Source: Planctomycetota bacterium (lineage in GTDB: Bacteria > Planctomycetota > UBA8108 > JACQVS01). From it: DNA of 46,789 bases. Under the pieces are notes generated by a model. It worked only from the letters and a program-made list of their open reading frames with translations. It ran no database searches and was not told where the DNA came from. Where the stretch lies: positions 1 to 46,789 of the forward strand of contig JACQVS010000125.1 of NCBI GenBank assembly GCA_016209605.1, in the 5' to 3' direction. The translations under genes were made by a program, and so were the position numbers. Positions 31,691-41,122 of this stretch are shown here, piece after piece (positions within the stretch are counted from its first letter, which is position 1; every line of letters starts with the position of its first letter).

Positions 31691-34600
31691 GTGGTCAAGA
31701 TCGTCGTCGAGTCCGGCCCTCTGCGCGGCCGGGTCTTTCCGCTCCCCTCCGGAAAGCCGATCACCGTCGGCCGCGACACCGGCTGCAGCATCCAGATCCC
31801 CGACCGGCAGGCCTCGAGGCTGCATTTCATCCTCGTGCCCGTCGCGGCCGGCTACGTGCTCCAGGACCGCGAAAGCCGCAACGGCACCTACGTGAACGGC
31901 AAGAAGGTGACCCATTGCGCCCTCCAGGCCGGCGATGTCATCCGCGCCGGCGGCACCCATCTCTCGATCCTCGGCGCCCAGGGGGACCCGCTCATCGGCA
32001 AGACGGTGGCCGGCTATCAGATCGAGCAGCGCCTCGGGCGCGGCGGCATGGGAACGGTCTACCGGGCCCGGCAGATCTCCCTCGACCGCACCGTCGCCTT
32101 GAAGATCCTCTCCCGGGAGTTTTGCGAGGATGAAGAATTCGTCAAGCGCTTCCTCGAGGAGGCCCGCAGCGCCGGAAAATTGAACCATCCCAACGTCGTC
32201 CAGGTTTTCAACGCCGGCAAGCACGAGGACCTCTTCTTCCTGTCCATGGAGTACATGGCCGGCGGGAGCCTCCAGCAGCTCCTTGACCGCGAGGGCCGCC
32301 TGCCGGCCCGGCGCCTCCTCCCCATGATCCTCGACGCGGCTCGAGCGCTGATCTGGGCCGAGCAGCAGGGCATCGTCCACCGCGACATCAAGCCGGACAA
32401 CTTGATGCTGGGCGCGGAGGAGAGGGTCAAGATCGGCGATTTCGGCATCGCCGCCGACCGGCGCAAGTCGAAGACCCTTTACGAGGGCGGGAAGATCCTC
32501 GGCACGCCCGTCTACATGGCGCCGGAGCAGGCCGAGGGGAAGCCGGTGGACCAGCGCGCCGACATCTATGCCCTCGGCGCCACCCTCTTCACCGCCTTGA
32601 GCGGCGCCTTCCCTTTCGATGGGGAAACTCCCGTGGAGATCATTTTGAAAAAGGTGAAGGAGGAGGCGCCTCCCCTCTTCAAGATCCTTCCGGATCTGGC
32701 GCCGGGCCTCGCGGCCATCGTCGACCGTATGCTGGCGCGCGAGCCGGAAAAGCGGTTCCAGCGCGCCCAGGAGGTCTACCAGGCCCTCTCCGGGGCCCTC
32801 GCCAACCACGCCGAAGGCTCCCAGAAGGCCGAAGGTTCCTGGCCGGGGGCCCGAGCCGTTTTCAAAAGGCCCTGGCTCCTCTGGAGCGGAGCCGGTCTGG
32901 CCGCGGCGCTACTTCTCGGCGCCGCCATCTTCTTGACCGCTCACCGGGGCACGGCCCCGCCCGTCGAGACGGCGGCCGCTCCATCCAGCAGCCCGCCGGC
33001 GGCCGAGGAGAATGAAAAAACGCCGCCCCCCGCTCCGGAGGCGAAGCCGGCCAGCCCCGACGCCGCGCCCAGCCCTGACGCCGCCTCGACCGCCGCCGCG
33101 GCGGCTGATCAGTCCAGCCAGCAAGAGCTGGCGGCCGTTCAAGAAGGCTGGAAGAGCGGCAAGCTCGGCTTCGCGGAAGCGCTCTCCAAGCTCGAGGACT
33201 TCAAGAACCGCCACCCGGAGGAGAAGTGGCAGAACGCCTATCGCCAGGCCGCCGGCGAGCTGGAGTCGGCCCGCCGGAAGGAGATCGACCGCGGCCTGAG
33301 CCGGTTGAGGGACCTGGTGGAGCAGAAAATCGATCCCTGGACTCAAAGCGGCCGCTTCCGGGAAGCCGTCGAGCTGATCGAAGGATTCGCTCAGGAGCAT
33401 CCCTTGAACCGCGAGGTGGCGGCTCAAAAGAAGAAATCGATCGAGGAGAAAGCCGCGGCGGAGGCCGAAAAGGCGCGCCGGCAGGCGGGCGAACTGGCCG
33501 CGGCCGGCGAGTTCTCCAAGGCCCGCGCCCTGCTGATTCAGGCCATGGCCAATTTCTGGGGGCCGCTCGCGGCGGCGCTGCAAGGGGAGATTGCGGCCGT
33601 GGAGGTGGCCGAGAGCGACTTCAAGACCGCCTCCGAAAAAATCGAAGCGGCGGCCGCGGCCATCCCTCAAGCCGTTCGGGATTTGAAGTGGGAAAACGCC
33701 GAGAAGGCGCTCCAGGTGGTCCCCCCGCCGCGCCATCCGCTCCTCGAGGCGAGGCGGCACGCGATCGAGCTGGAGCTGGCGCTCAGCAAAAAGGCGTACC
33801 AGCAGATCCAGGCGCAGCTTCAAGCGCTTCATGAGAAGAAGATCCTCGTTCCTTTCGCCTGGACCGATGAAAAGTCGGCCGTCCGCAGCGAACCGCGGCG
33901 CGTCGTGGAGGTCGCCGGCCTCGCGGTGAAACTCCAGGCCAAGGGCGGCGCGGCGGAGTCCGTGCCCCTCCCTCGCCTCGACAACGAAACGCTCTTCCGG
34001 CTGCTCCAGCCGGCCGCGGCCGCGGTCGCCGCGCCGGATGCGGAAGCGGTCGAGGGGCTGGGGCTCCTTTTACTCCACACCGCCGGCCCCTGCCGGGCCT
34101 GGAAGCTGCTCGTGCCCGCCGCTGCCGAAGACGAAAAGGGGAAAGCGTACCTACAGAGGCTCAAGCCCCTGGTGGTCGAGCGGCTCGTGGCCGACCTCGC
34201 CAGGGCCCTTGAAAAATTCAACCGGCTCGTGAAGAAGGAGGCGGCGGCGCCCGCAAGCGAGTGGCAGGAAGGCCTCGACAGCATCGAAAGCTCGATCAAG
34301 GAGGCCAGCGTCCTCCCAGGCTCGAGGGAGCTGCGCGCCGATCTCGCCTCCCTTTACCTCGCCTTCTACAAGCAAGCCGCGGCGGGCACCGGCCCCGGCC
34401 GCTTCTTCCACGGCAAGGTGCGGCCATCGGCCGCGCCGGGGATCGTCAAGATCGCTTACGATTTCCGGAGCGAGGACCAGCTCAAGGACTTCATTCCCGC
34501 CGAGCCGGGAAAAACCGTCCTCCGCATCCCCAGAAAGGGGTTCCTCGCCTTGCGCGGCGGGTGCCGCTACCTGGCCGGAGAGCCCTTCCAGAACGGCCTG

Positions 34601-35887
34601 CGCATGAGCGGCGTGGCGGCGGAGTACAATAAAAGCGCCCCCAACGTCCACTTGATCTTCTGGACCCGGGCGCGCGATCGGATGCCCCTGCGCAGCGTCT
34701 ACCCCTCCTCCCCCGAGACTTCCGAAGGCCCTTCCGTGCTCCTCTTCGGGCTGGGGTATTTCGCCGAAACCGGATACACCTACGGGAGCGTCCCTTACCT
34801 GAACCTCCCCGGGGGGGCCGAGATCCACCTCCCCGCCAATGTCCTCCTCCTCGGCCGCCGGAAAATCCCGTCACATTCCTTCGACCTGGCCGAGACCAAC
34901 ACTCTCTGGGGCGCCCGGGCCCTCAAGGGATACCGCGGCCCCCTCAATTTCGACATCGCCGTGACCGCGGAGCAGGGGGTCTCCTGGATGCTGGAAGGGG
35001 AAAAGCTGTCGCCGAAGAAGCTGGAAGATTTTTACGGCGAAAAGGCGTACCGCGGGTCGGTCACCCTGCAAACCATGAACCAGGAGGTCCTCTTTTCCTT
35101 CCTCGAGTTCGAGGGCCAGCTCGATCCCCTGTGGGTGGAGAGGGAGGCGAGCCGCGAAGCCCTGGAGGCGCTCAAGAAGCTCGACCCGAACCTTTCGCTG
35201 GTGAATCTGTCGGAGCCTCTCGAGAACACTTCTAGAAGCCAGGTTGCCGGCTGGGGCCGCGCCGGCAAGCTCGTCTTCCGGGACACTTTCAGCGGCAAGC
35301 TCTCCCCCGCCTGGGAGGTGCTGCACGAGGAGGCCTCGCACTGGTCCTTGAGCAAGAGGCCGGGAGCGCTGGTGATCACCACCCAGGCATGCGCGCTGGT
35401 GGGCTCATCGACCGATTACAAGAACCTCTTCACCATCGACGCGCCGAAGGAGAAGGCCTTCGAGGTCACCGCGCGGATCCTGGCCTTCACGCCGGCTCGG
35501 GAAGTCCAGCAGGCGGGGCTGATCTGCTATGACGACGAGGACAACCACGTCAAGGCCTCCCTGGAGTGGGCCCGCGGCAAGCGGCGTTTCGTACTGCTCC
35601 GCGAGGCCGGCGGGCAGGTGAAGTATCTCGAGTCCGAAGCCGATCCGCAGCTCACCACCCTCTGGCTGCGGCTGCGCCGGCAAGGGCCGCTCTATTCCTG
35701 CTACACCAGCGCCGACGGCGAGGTCTTCACCCTGCAAGCGGAGTTGTTGTGGAATGACGGCGGCCCCAAGCATGTCGGGCTGCTGGCGAAGAACTCCACC
35801 GCCGACGCCCCGGAGATCGACGCGGCCTTCGACTTCTTCGAGGTGCGGTCCCTGCCGCAGGCGTACGAGGGGAGTGGCAAGAAATGA
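31691..35887 (+). CDS. FHA-Ser/Thr protein kinase with large extracytoplasmic region
   Basis: A 1398-residue receptor-like kinase starting at GTG 31691 with GAGG upstream. Residues 1-95: FHA domain with 'VGRDTGCSIQIPD', R43/H45 and 'RNGTYVNG', binding phosphothreonine. Residues 109-366: Hanks-type kinase with Gly loop GRGGMGTVY (116-124), K138 (VALK), HRDIKPDN (230-237), DFG (250-252) and APE (277-279), all intact. One TM segment at 396-416, then a Pro/Ala linker and long helical part (about 460-720, many Glu/Ala). Two beta-rich domains follow; the last (about 1190-1390, 'FEVTARI...QAGLICYDDEDNHVKASLEW...LWLRLRRQGPLYSCYTSADGEVFT') resembles concanavalin-type DUF1349/GH43-C2 modules that bind sugars. 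Ligand sensing is inferred. Confidence 0.9.
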   Translation: MVKIVVESGPLRGRVFPLPSGKPITVGRDTGCSIQIPDRQASRLHFILVPVAAGYVLQDRESRNGTYVNGKKVTHCALQAGDVIRAGGTHLSILGAQGDPLIGKTVAGYQIEQRLGRGGMGTVYRARQISLDRTVALKILSREFCEDEEFVKRFLEEARSAGKLNHPNVVQVFNAGKHEDLFFLSMEYMAGGSLQQLLDREGRLPARRLLPMILDAARALIWAEQQGIVHRDIKPDNLMLGAEERVKIGDFGIAADRRKSKTLYEGGKILGTPVYMAPEQAEGKPVDQRADIYALGATLFTALSGAFPFDGETPVEIILKKVKEEAPPLFKILPDLAPGLAAIVDRMLAREPEKRFQRAQEVYQALSGALANHAEGSQKAEGSWPGARAVFKRPWLLWSGAGLAAALLLGAAIFLTAHRGTAPPVETAAAPSSSPPAAEENEKTPPPAPEAKPASPDAAPSPDAASTAAAAADQSSQQELAAVQEGWKSGKLGFAEALSKLEDFKNRHPEEKWQNAYRQAAGELESARRKEIDRGLSRLRDLVEQKIDPWTQSGRFREAVELIEGFAQEHPLNREVAAQKKKSIEEKAAAEAEKARRQAGELAAAGEFSKARALLIQAMANFWGPLAAALQGEIAAVEVAESDFKTASEKIEAAAAAIPQAVRDLKWENAEKALQVVPPPRHPLLEARRHAIELELALSKKAYQQIQAQLQALHEKKILVPFAWTDEKSAVRSEPRRVVEVAGLAVKLQAKGGAAESVPLPRLDNETLFRLLQPAAAAVAAPDAEAVEGLGLLLLHTAGPCRAWKLLVPAAAEDEKGKAYLQRLKPLVVERLVADLARALEKFNRLVKKEAAAPASEWQEGLDSIESSIKEASVLPGSRELRADLASLYLAFYKQAAAGTGPGRFFHGKVRPSAAPGIVKIAYDFRSEDQLKDFIPAEPGKTVLRIPRKGFLALRGGCRYLAGEPFQNGLRMSGVAAEYNKSAPNVHLIFWTRARDRMPLRSVYPSSPETSEGPSVLLFGLGYFAETGYTYGSVPYLNLPGGAEIHLPANVLLLGRRKIPSHSFDLAETNTLWGARALKGYRGPLNFDIAVTAEQGVSWMLEGEKLSPKKLEDFYGEKAYRGSVTLQTMNQEVLFSFLEFEGQLDPLWVEREASREALEALKKLDPNLSLVNLSEPLENTSRSQVAGWGRAGKLVFRDTFSGKLSPAWEVLHEEASHWSLSKRPGALVITTQACALVGSSTDYKNLFTIDAPKEKAFEVTARILAFTPAREVQQAGLICYDDEDNHVKASLEWARGKRRFVLLREAGGQVKYLESEADPQLTTLWLRLRRQGPLYSCYTSADGEVFTLQAELLWNDGGPKHVGLLAKNSTADAPEIDAAFDFFEVRSLPQAYEGSGKK

Positions 35888-35907
35888 TCTACGGCGAGCT
35901 GGCTTCC

Positions 35908-38310
35908 TCAGCGAATCGGTAACGCCCGCACGCCGTCAATAGTGGGGCTCTCGAGGAAGGACTCAAGGGCGCGGTTTCTGGAAACGGGCGCCGCCGGCTC
36001 GGTCGCGTCTAGGGCCGCGGCGACGGCGATCCCCTTGCGGGCTTCGACCTCGCGCAGCAGTCGTTCTCCCAGGCCGCGGTCGGCGGCGTCATCGGCCACT
36101 TCCCTGAAGGCGTGGAACTGAATCCCCGCTTGATCCGCGTCGCCCGAGCTCAAGGCCGTGAATCCCGCCAGGAGCAAGGCGTTGGATTCGTTGGGGTGGA
36201 GCTGGACGCGATCGTTCAAAAGCGCCAGATGGCGGTCGAAATCCGCCTGCCGCTCTTTGCCGTAGAGCTTGCGGAGGTCGAAGCGGTAGCCGATGAGGTC
36301 CTCCGGGCTGGAGAGGCCCAGCCGCAGGAAGGCGGCGGCGTAGTCGTACTCAGAAATGGCGACGAGAGAGGTAGCCAGGAAGACCTTGACGACCGGGCTT
36401 TGCGAATCCTCGATCGAAGCGTTGAAGAAGTTTTCCGCCGCCTCATCGTACTCGCCGCGCTCGAAGGCCAGGCAGCCCAGCGCAAAGGTCAGCTTGGCGG
36501 GGGTCAAGCCGCTCAGGGAATCGACGGGGGCAGAAGGAACCTTTGCCGCGACCGCTTTTTCACCGGCCTGAGAATCCAATCCCTCCACCGAGCCGGCGTT
36601 GAGGGCCGGAACCACCGGCTCCGCCCCAGCCTCGGAGCCTGTCTGGCCCGCTAGAGCTGTCTGGCCCGCTAGAGCTGTCTGGCCCGCCGGAGCCAGTTCA
36701 GCGGCCGGCGCCGCCTCGCCCGAGGCCCCATAATCGCCCTGGTATTCGTAAGGAGCGCCGCCATTTGGGTAGCAGAGCGCGCAGTCGCGCACGTGGTAGT
36801 AGTGCGTCCCGTGAGCCGCGCAGACGTAAGTGTGCAAGTGGTGGCGCTGGTGGTAGTGGTTGCCCCAGCCCGGGCAGACGGCGTAATAGCTCGCCCGCGC
36901 TGGCCCGAAGCGCACATAATAACCGCTGTAGAAGTCACAGCCATAGTCATTAAGGTAAGGATAATCGTAATAAGAGTAGTAGCCCACCCACGGATACGAG
37001 ACGTAAACCGACGGCCAGTACGGGTAGGACCAATAAGGCCCGCCGTAATAAACTCCGAAAGAGAAGCCGAACCAGGGACTGAAGAAGTGGTGGTGGGGAT
37101 GATGGAAATGATTGAAAAATACCAGGTCGCGGGATCGCCCCACCAGACTGTTGGCGCGGTTAAAGATTGACGCCGAGGGGATGATTTGTCGCGAGGTCAC
37201 CGCCGCGGCGCTGCTGACTCTGGGGATGATGGCCGAGCCGGCGATCGAACTGCGCGCTCCGGGAAATGCCCTCGAGCTGGCAATCGAAGCGGTCGAACTG
37301 CCCGCTCCGGGAAATGCCCTCGAGCTGGCAATCGAAGCGATCGAACTGCCCGCTCCGGGAAACGCCCTCGAGCTGGCAATGGAAGCGGTCGAACTGCCCG
37401 CTCCGGGAAACGCCCTCGAGCTGGCAATCGAAGCGGTCGGAGTGCGGCTGGTGAGATCGGATAATCTGAAGGCATTCGGCGAGGCGGCGCTGCGAGCGGC
37501 GGAAGAGTCGAGCGACCGGACCGCAAAGGGCCGGCCCGTCACCGGGCCCAATGAAGGGCTCGGCAAGGATAGTGAAGGGCTCGGCAGGGAGCCCTGGGAG
37601 GAGCGCAGGGCCGAAGCGCTCGCGGCGGCGCCGCCCGCCGGCTCGGCGGAGCGCCAGGGGGCCACGGTGGAGCGGCTGCGCTCCAGGGCCGCAGGACCGG
37701 CCACGCTGCCGGCGCTCCCCCGCAGCGAACTGGCGGGCTTCGACGTGCTGGCCGGGGCAGTGGCGGAGGAACGGGGCGACAGCGCGCGCAGCGAGCCGGG
37801 CGAGTTGAAGCGAACTGAAGGCGCTGGAGCTGGCGAGGATCTCGGGGCATTCCGTGAGACGGAAGGCGGCGGAGCGACTTGGCTTCGCGGCGGCGCGGCT
37901 CGGAAAGCTCCGCTCGAAGGAGCCCTGGGAGCGGGCGGCGCCAGGGCGCTCCCTCGGGAGGGCCGAGGGGGGGAAACCCGGGGAACGCTCACCGAAGGAG
38001 CCCGGGGCGCTGGGGCCGAGGACCGCGGCACCGAAATGGATGGCGCGGAAAAGGAGCGGCTAGGCGCCGAGCGCGGCGCGGGAGCGGAGAAGCCGCTCGA
38101 GCGGCCGCCGAAGCCGCCGGAAAAGCCGGAGCGGGCCGATCCGCCCCCGGAAAACGAGCGGCCCGAGGGAGCGGAAAAGGACCGCCCTCCCCCCGAAATG
38201 CCGCCGCGGGCGGCGGAGGAAGACCGGTTTCCCGCTTCCAGGAAAGGTGGAGCTATCAGCAAGCAGCTCGAAAGCCACAGGACGCCTGGAAGGATGCTTC
38301 GCCTAGTCAT
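35908..38310 (-). CDS. Secreted low-complexity protein with His/Tyr-rich core and TPR-like end
   Basis: An 800-residue exported protein. ATG 38310 follows GGGAG; a signal peptide (RSILPGVLWLSSCLLIAPPFLEAG) leads into about 350 residues rich in Ser, Ala, Pro, Arg and Gly, with a four-fold 16-residue repeat (TASIASSRAFPGAGSS). The core (about 400-530) is His/Tyr/Trp-rich ('FNHFHHPHHHFFSPWFGFSFGVYYGG', many YY and SYPY). It contains a Cys/His cluster ('HYHQRHHLHTYVCAAHGTHYYHVRDCALCYP') that could bind metal. The C-terminal about 200 residues are helical, resembling TPR repeats ('FALGCLAFERGEYDEAAENFFNAS'). I know no exact family. It is convergent with the kinase, 20 nt apart, so a functional link is possible but unproven. 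Confidence 0.7.
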   Translation of the reverse strand: MTRRSILPGVLWLSSCLLIAPPFLEAGNRSSSAARGGISGGGRSFSAPSGRSFSGGGSARSGFSGGFGGRSSGFSAPAPRSAPSRSFSAPSISVPRSSAPAPRAPSVSVPRVSPPRPSRGSALAPPAPRAPSSGAFRAAPPRSQVAPPPSVSRNAPRSSPAPAPSVRFNSPGSLRALSPRSSATAPASTSKPASSLRGSAGSVAGPAALERSRSTVAPWRSAEPAGGAAASASALRSSQGSLPSPSLSLPSPSLGPVTGRPFAVRSLDSSAARSAASPNAFRLSDLTSRTPTASIASSRAFPGAGSSTASIASSRAFPGAGSSIASIASSRAFPGAGSSTASIASSRAFPGARSSIAGSAIIPRVSSAAAVTSRQIIPSASIFNRANSLVGRSRDLVFFNHFHHPHHHFFSPWFGFSFGVYYGGPYWSYPYWPSVYVSYPWVGYYSYYDYPYLNDYGCDFYSGYYVRFGPARASYYAVCPGWGNHYHQRHHLHTYVCAAHGTHYYHVRDCALCYPNGGAPYEYQGDYGASGEAAPAAELAPAGQTALAGQTALAGQTGSEAGAEPVVPALNAGSVEGLDSQAGEKAVAAKVPSAPVDSLSGLTPAKLTFALGCLAFERGEYDEAAENFFNASIEDSQSPVVKVFLATSLVAISEYDYAAAFLRLGLSSPEDLIGYRFDLRKLYGKERQADFDRHLALLNDRVQLHPNESNALLLAGFTALSSGDADQAGIQFHAFREVADDAADRGLGERLLREVEARKGIAVAAALDATEPAAPVSRNRALESFLESPTIDGVRALPIR
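36641..36694 (-). repeat. 18-nt tandem repeat, three copies
   Basis: GTCTGGCCCGCTAGAGCT repeated twice exactly and a third time degenerately; on the coding strand it gives the AGQTAL hexapeptide repeats of the secreted protein. Confidence 0.8.
37246..37437 (-). repeat. 48-nt tandem repeat, four copies
   Basis: Four copies of a 48-nt unit start at 37246, 37294, 37342 and 37390 and differ by only a few bases. They encode the 16-residue TASIASSRAFPGAGSS repeat of the secreted protein. The near identity of copies points to recent slippage or recombination. Confidence 0.9.
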
Positions 38311-38413
38311 GTTCAAGCTCCCTTGAGAACCGTGGATATGAATTTTGAGAATTAAACATCATCGTAACCCGCAAACCGGTCATAAGCAATGTCAAGATGC
38401 CGTTGGACAGCGC

Positions 38414-38881
38414 TCAAAACTTTTCGTCGCCTTTTTTGACGGCGCGGCTCCCGGGATATTCACCGGATTTTTTCCGGCGCAGCCAGGCCGAAATCACGGC
38501 GCCGGCGAGGCCGCCCAACCCGTCGGCCAGAAGGTCCCAAAGGCTGGCCTCCCGGCCGGGGACGAAGTGCTGGTGGAGCTCGTCGGCGGCCCCGTAAAGG
38601 GTTCCCGCCAATGTAATAATGGAAACCCAGCCGGCGAGGGAGAGGGCCGGCCAGTGGCGCGCCAGTCCCCAAGCGCACAGGAGCCCCCACAGGGTGTAAG
38701 CCCCGAAATGAAGGATCTTGTCCGACTCGGGAATCGATCCGATAGGAATCAGGAGCTTGCTTTGCGAGGACAGGTAAAAAATCAAGCCGCTGTAAAGGAG
38801 GAGCGGCAGCCAGGCCGCGATCCAGCGTTTCCCGGAATCCTTCGAAACCTCACCCCCGCCACCCCCCTCGCCCGGCCTCAT
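38414..38881 (-). CDS. VanZ-like family membrane protein
   Basis: A 155-residue protein with four membrane segments: 'WLPLLLYSGLIFYLSSQ', 'ILHFGAYTLWGLLCAWGLA', 'LAGWVSIITLAGTLYGAADE' and 'LLADGLGGLAGAVISAWL'. The motifs 'DKILHFGAYTLWG', 'YGAADELHQHFVPGREASLWDLLADGLGG' are the conserved VanZ-like signature. The function is unknown in most members; VanZ itself gives low-level teicoplanin resistance. The start ATG 38881 overlaps the pyrC stop as ATGA, so it is the last gene of the pyr operon. Confidence 0.88.
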   Translation of the reverse strand: MRPGEGGGGGEVSKDSGKRWIAAWLPLLLYSGLIFYLSSQSKLLIPIGSIPESDKILHFGAYTLWGLLCAWGLARHWPALSLAGWVSIITLAGTLYGAADELHQHFVPGREASLWDLLADGLGGLAGAVISAWLRRKKSGEYPGSRAVKKGDEKF

Positions 38882-40200
38882 CGCTTCTCGCCAGTCTCCA
38901 CCGGCACCCCGTCGCGGTAGACGATCCTCCCCCCCACCACCACGTGCACGGTGTGGCCGCGGACGCGGTGGCCGTCAAAGGGGCAGTTGCGGCTGCGCGA
39001 CAGGAAGCGGCTCGAGTCGACGGCGCGCTCGGTGCCGATGTCGAAAATGGCGAGGTCGGCCAGGCGGTTGGGCTCAAGGGTGCCGCGCTCCGGATAAAGG
39101 CCGAGGATGCGGGCCGGATTGACGGTCATCTTGGCGAGGACCTGGGAAAGCGGCAGGTGGTGGCGCAGCACCAGCTCGGTGTAGGCCACCGGGAAGAGAG
39201 TTTCCATGCCGATCACGCCGAAAGGGGCGTTGGTGAACTCGACCTCCTTCTCCTCGGCGGCGTGGGGCGCGTGGCCGCTGGCGATGACCTCGATGACCCC
39301 GCTCCGCAGCCCATCGACGAGCGCCGCCGCATCTTTCTCCGTCCTGAGCGGCGGGATCATCTTGAAGCAGGAATCAAAGCCGATCACCGCTTCCTCGGTC
39401 AAGGCGATGTGGTGCGGCGTCACCTCGCCGGTGACCTTCAAGCCCTCCTCCTTGGCGCGGCGCAAGAGCGCCACCGCGCCCTCGGTGCTCATCTGTCCGA
39501 GGTGCAAGGCGCTGTCGGTGATGCGGGCCAGGGTGATGTTCCTTGCGACCATGATGTCCTCGGCGGCGTTGGGGATGCCGGGCAGGCCGAGCCTCAAGGA
39601 GATCAATCCATGATTCATCACCCCGCTGCCGCGCAGGGAGCGGTCCTCGTTGTGGGCGATGAGGACCTTGCCCAGCATGCGGGTATAAAGGAGGCCGCGC
39701 CGGAACATCTCCGCCGACTCCAGGGGCTGGTCGGCATCGGAAAAGGCGACGGCGCCGGCGCGCGCCAGCCCGGCCATCTCCGAGAGCTGCTCTCCCTTGA
39801 GTCCCAGGGTGACCGCGCCCACCGGAAAGACGTTGGCGAAGCCGGCCTTCTTTCCCTGCAGGAGGACGAATGCCGCTTCCCCCTCGTTGTCAATGGCCGG
39901 ATCGGTGTTGGGGAAGCAGGCGACGCTGGTGATGCCCCCGGCCACCGCCGCCATGGCGCCGCTTCGGATGGTCTCCTCCTCCTCCTTGCCCGGCTCGCGG
40001 AGGTGGACGTGCATGTCGATGAGCCCCGGCGCCACCAGGAGGCCGGTGGCATCGAGCACCGCCAGATCTCCGCCGCCGCGGGCGCTGATCCCCTTGCCGA
40101 TGGCGGCGATGCGCTCGCCTTCGACGAGGATGTCCCCCACTTCATCCCGGCCGGTGGCCGGGTCGACGATCCAGCCGTTCTTAATGAGCAGTCGCGGCAC
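38878..40200 (-). CDS. pyrC: Dihydroorotase-like PyrC with lost active-site residues
   Basis: A 440-residue type I dihydroorotase fold. GTG 40200 is preceded by GGAGGAGGAG and overlaps pyrB by 20 nt. The HxH metal motif is present (H64, H66 in 'MHVHLREPG'), as is 'HNED' (H183). But the metal-binding His of the usual H-V-S-T is Gln236 ('GQMST'). The substrate Asn of N-P-P-L-R is Ile282 ('MIPPLR'), and the catalytic Asp of T-D-H-A-P-H is Gly309 ('ASGHAPH'). Such loss is known in non-catalytic 'pseudo-dihydroorotases' that form a scaffold for aspartate transcarbamoylase. It is therefore probably structural, with an active dihydroorotase elsewhere. Unusual activity cannot be excluded. Confidence 0.85.
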   Translation of the reverse strand: MPRLLIKNGWIVDPATGRDEVGDILVEGERIAAIGKGISARGGGDLAVLDATGLLVAPGLIDMHVHLREPGKEEEETIRSGAMAAVAGGITSVACFPNTDPAIDNEGEAAFVLLQGKKAGFANVFPVGAVTLGLKGEQLSEMAGLARAGAVAFSDADQPLESAEMFRRGLLYTRMLGKVLIAHNEDRSLRGSGVMNHGLISLRLGLPGIPNAAEDIMVARNITLARITDSALHLGQMSTEGAVALLRRAKEEGLKVTGEVTPHHIALTEEAVIGFDSCFKMIPPLRTEKDAAALVDGLRSGVIEVIASGHAPHAAEEKEVEFTNAPFGVIGMETLFPVAYTELVLRHHLPLSQVLAKMTVNPARILGLYPERGTLEPNRLADLAIFDIGTERAVDSSRFLSRSRNCPFDGHRVRGHTVHVVVGGRIVYRDGVPVETGEKR

Positions 40201-41122
40201 TGGCTCCTCCTCCGGAAATCAAGTACAGGACCGCCATCCGCACCGCCAGGCCGTTCGTGACCTGGTTGAGGATGACCGAGCGGGGGCCGTCCGCGACCTC
40301 GGGGGTCACCTCGACGCCGCGGTTCACCGGCCCCGGGTGCAGGACCAGGACCTCCGGCTTGGCGCGCGCCAGCCGCTCCCGGTTCAAGCCGAAGAGCCGC
40401 GAGTACTCGCGGATGGTCGGAAACAGCCCCTGCGCCTGCCGCTCCATCTGGATTCTCAGCATGTTGAAGACATCGACCTCGGGGATGATCTCGTCGAGGT
40501 TGTGGCTGACGGTCACCCCCAGCTTTTCCAGGGCGGCCGGCACCATGGTTGGCGGGCCGACGGCGTAAACTTTCGCCCCCAGCTTCTGCAGGCCCCAGAT
40601 GTTGGAGCGGGCCACCCGGCTGTGGCTGATGTCCCCCACCAGCGCGATCTTGAGCCCAGCCAGGCTCCCCCGCAGGCACTTGATGGTGAACATATCGAGC
40701 AGCGCCTGGGTGGGATGCTCGTGGGTGCCATCGCCAGCGTTGACCACGCTCGCCTTGACCGCGCGCGCCAGCTGGTGCGGGACGCCGGCGCAGGGGTGCC
40801 GCACCACCAGGATGTCGACCCCCATGGCCTCGATGTTGCGGGCGGTGTCCACCAGCGACTCCCCCTTGATGGTCGAGCTGGTCGTGCTGGTGAAGTTGAT
40901 CACGTCGGCGGAGAGCCTCGCTCCCGCCAGCTCGAAGGAGATGCGGGTGCGGGTGCTGGGCTCGAAGAACAAGTTGACGATGACCTTGCCGCGCAGGGCG
41001 GGGACTTTCTTGATGCTGCGGGTCGAAACCTCCTTGAAGCCATCGGCCGTCTCCAGGATGTAAAGGATCTCCTCCGCCGAGAGGTCTTCGATGCCCAGAA
41101 GGTGTTTTCGGGTCCAGTTCAT
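40181..41122 (-). CDS. pyrB: Aspartate carbamoyltransferase catalytic chain
   Basis: A 313-residue enzyme that joins carbamoyl phosphate and aspartate in pyrimidine synthesis. The active site is complete: '[12 protein letters not shown]' (carbamoyl phosphate binding), the 80s loop '[12 protein letters not shown]' with Lys, 'HPTQALLD', 'RIQMERQAQ' and '[10 protein letters not shown]'. Length is standard. ATG 41122 overlaps the pyrR stop as ATGA, and the end overlaps the following pyrC. No pyrI is seen, consistent with a PyrB type that binds a PyrC-like partner. Confidence 0.96.
   Translation of the reverse strand: MNWTRKHLLGIEDLSAEEILYILETADGFKEVSTRSIKKVPALRGKVIVNLFFEPSTRTRISFELAGARLSADVINFTSTTSSTIKGESLVDTARNIEAMGVDILVVRHPCAGVPHQLARAVKASVVNAGDGTHEHPTQALLDMFTIKCLRGSLAGLKIALVGDISHSRVARSNIWGLQKLGAKVYAVGPPTMVPAALEKLGVTVSHNLDEIIPEVDVFNMLRIQMERQAQGLFPTIREYSRLFGLNRERLARAKPEVLVLHPGPVNRGVEVTPEVADGPRSVILNQVTNGLAVRMAVLYLISGGGASAATAH

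Noticed and set aside
36641..37437. Tandem repeats as a CRISPR array
   Set aside because: Units are contiguous without spacers and in frame with a protein; no cas genes.
37112..38326. 404-codon plus-strand frame with ELPAPGNALELAIEA repeats
   Set aside because: Mirror of the minus-strand secreted protein, which has a signal peptide and ribosome site; the repeats are the same 48-nt units read on the other strand.
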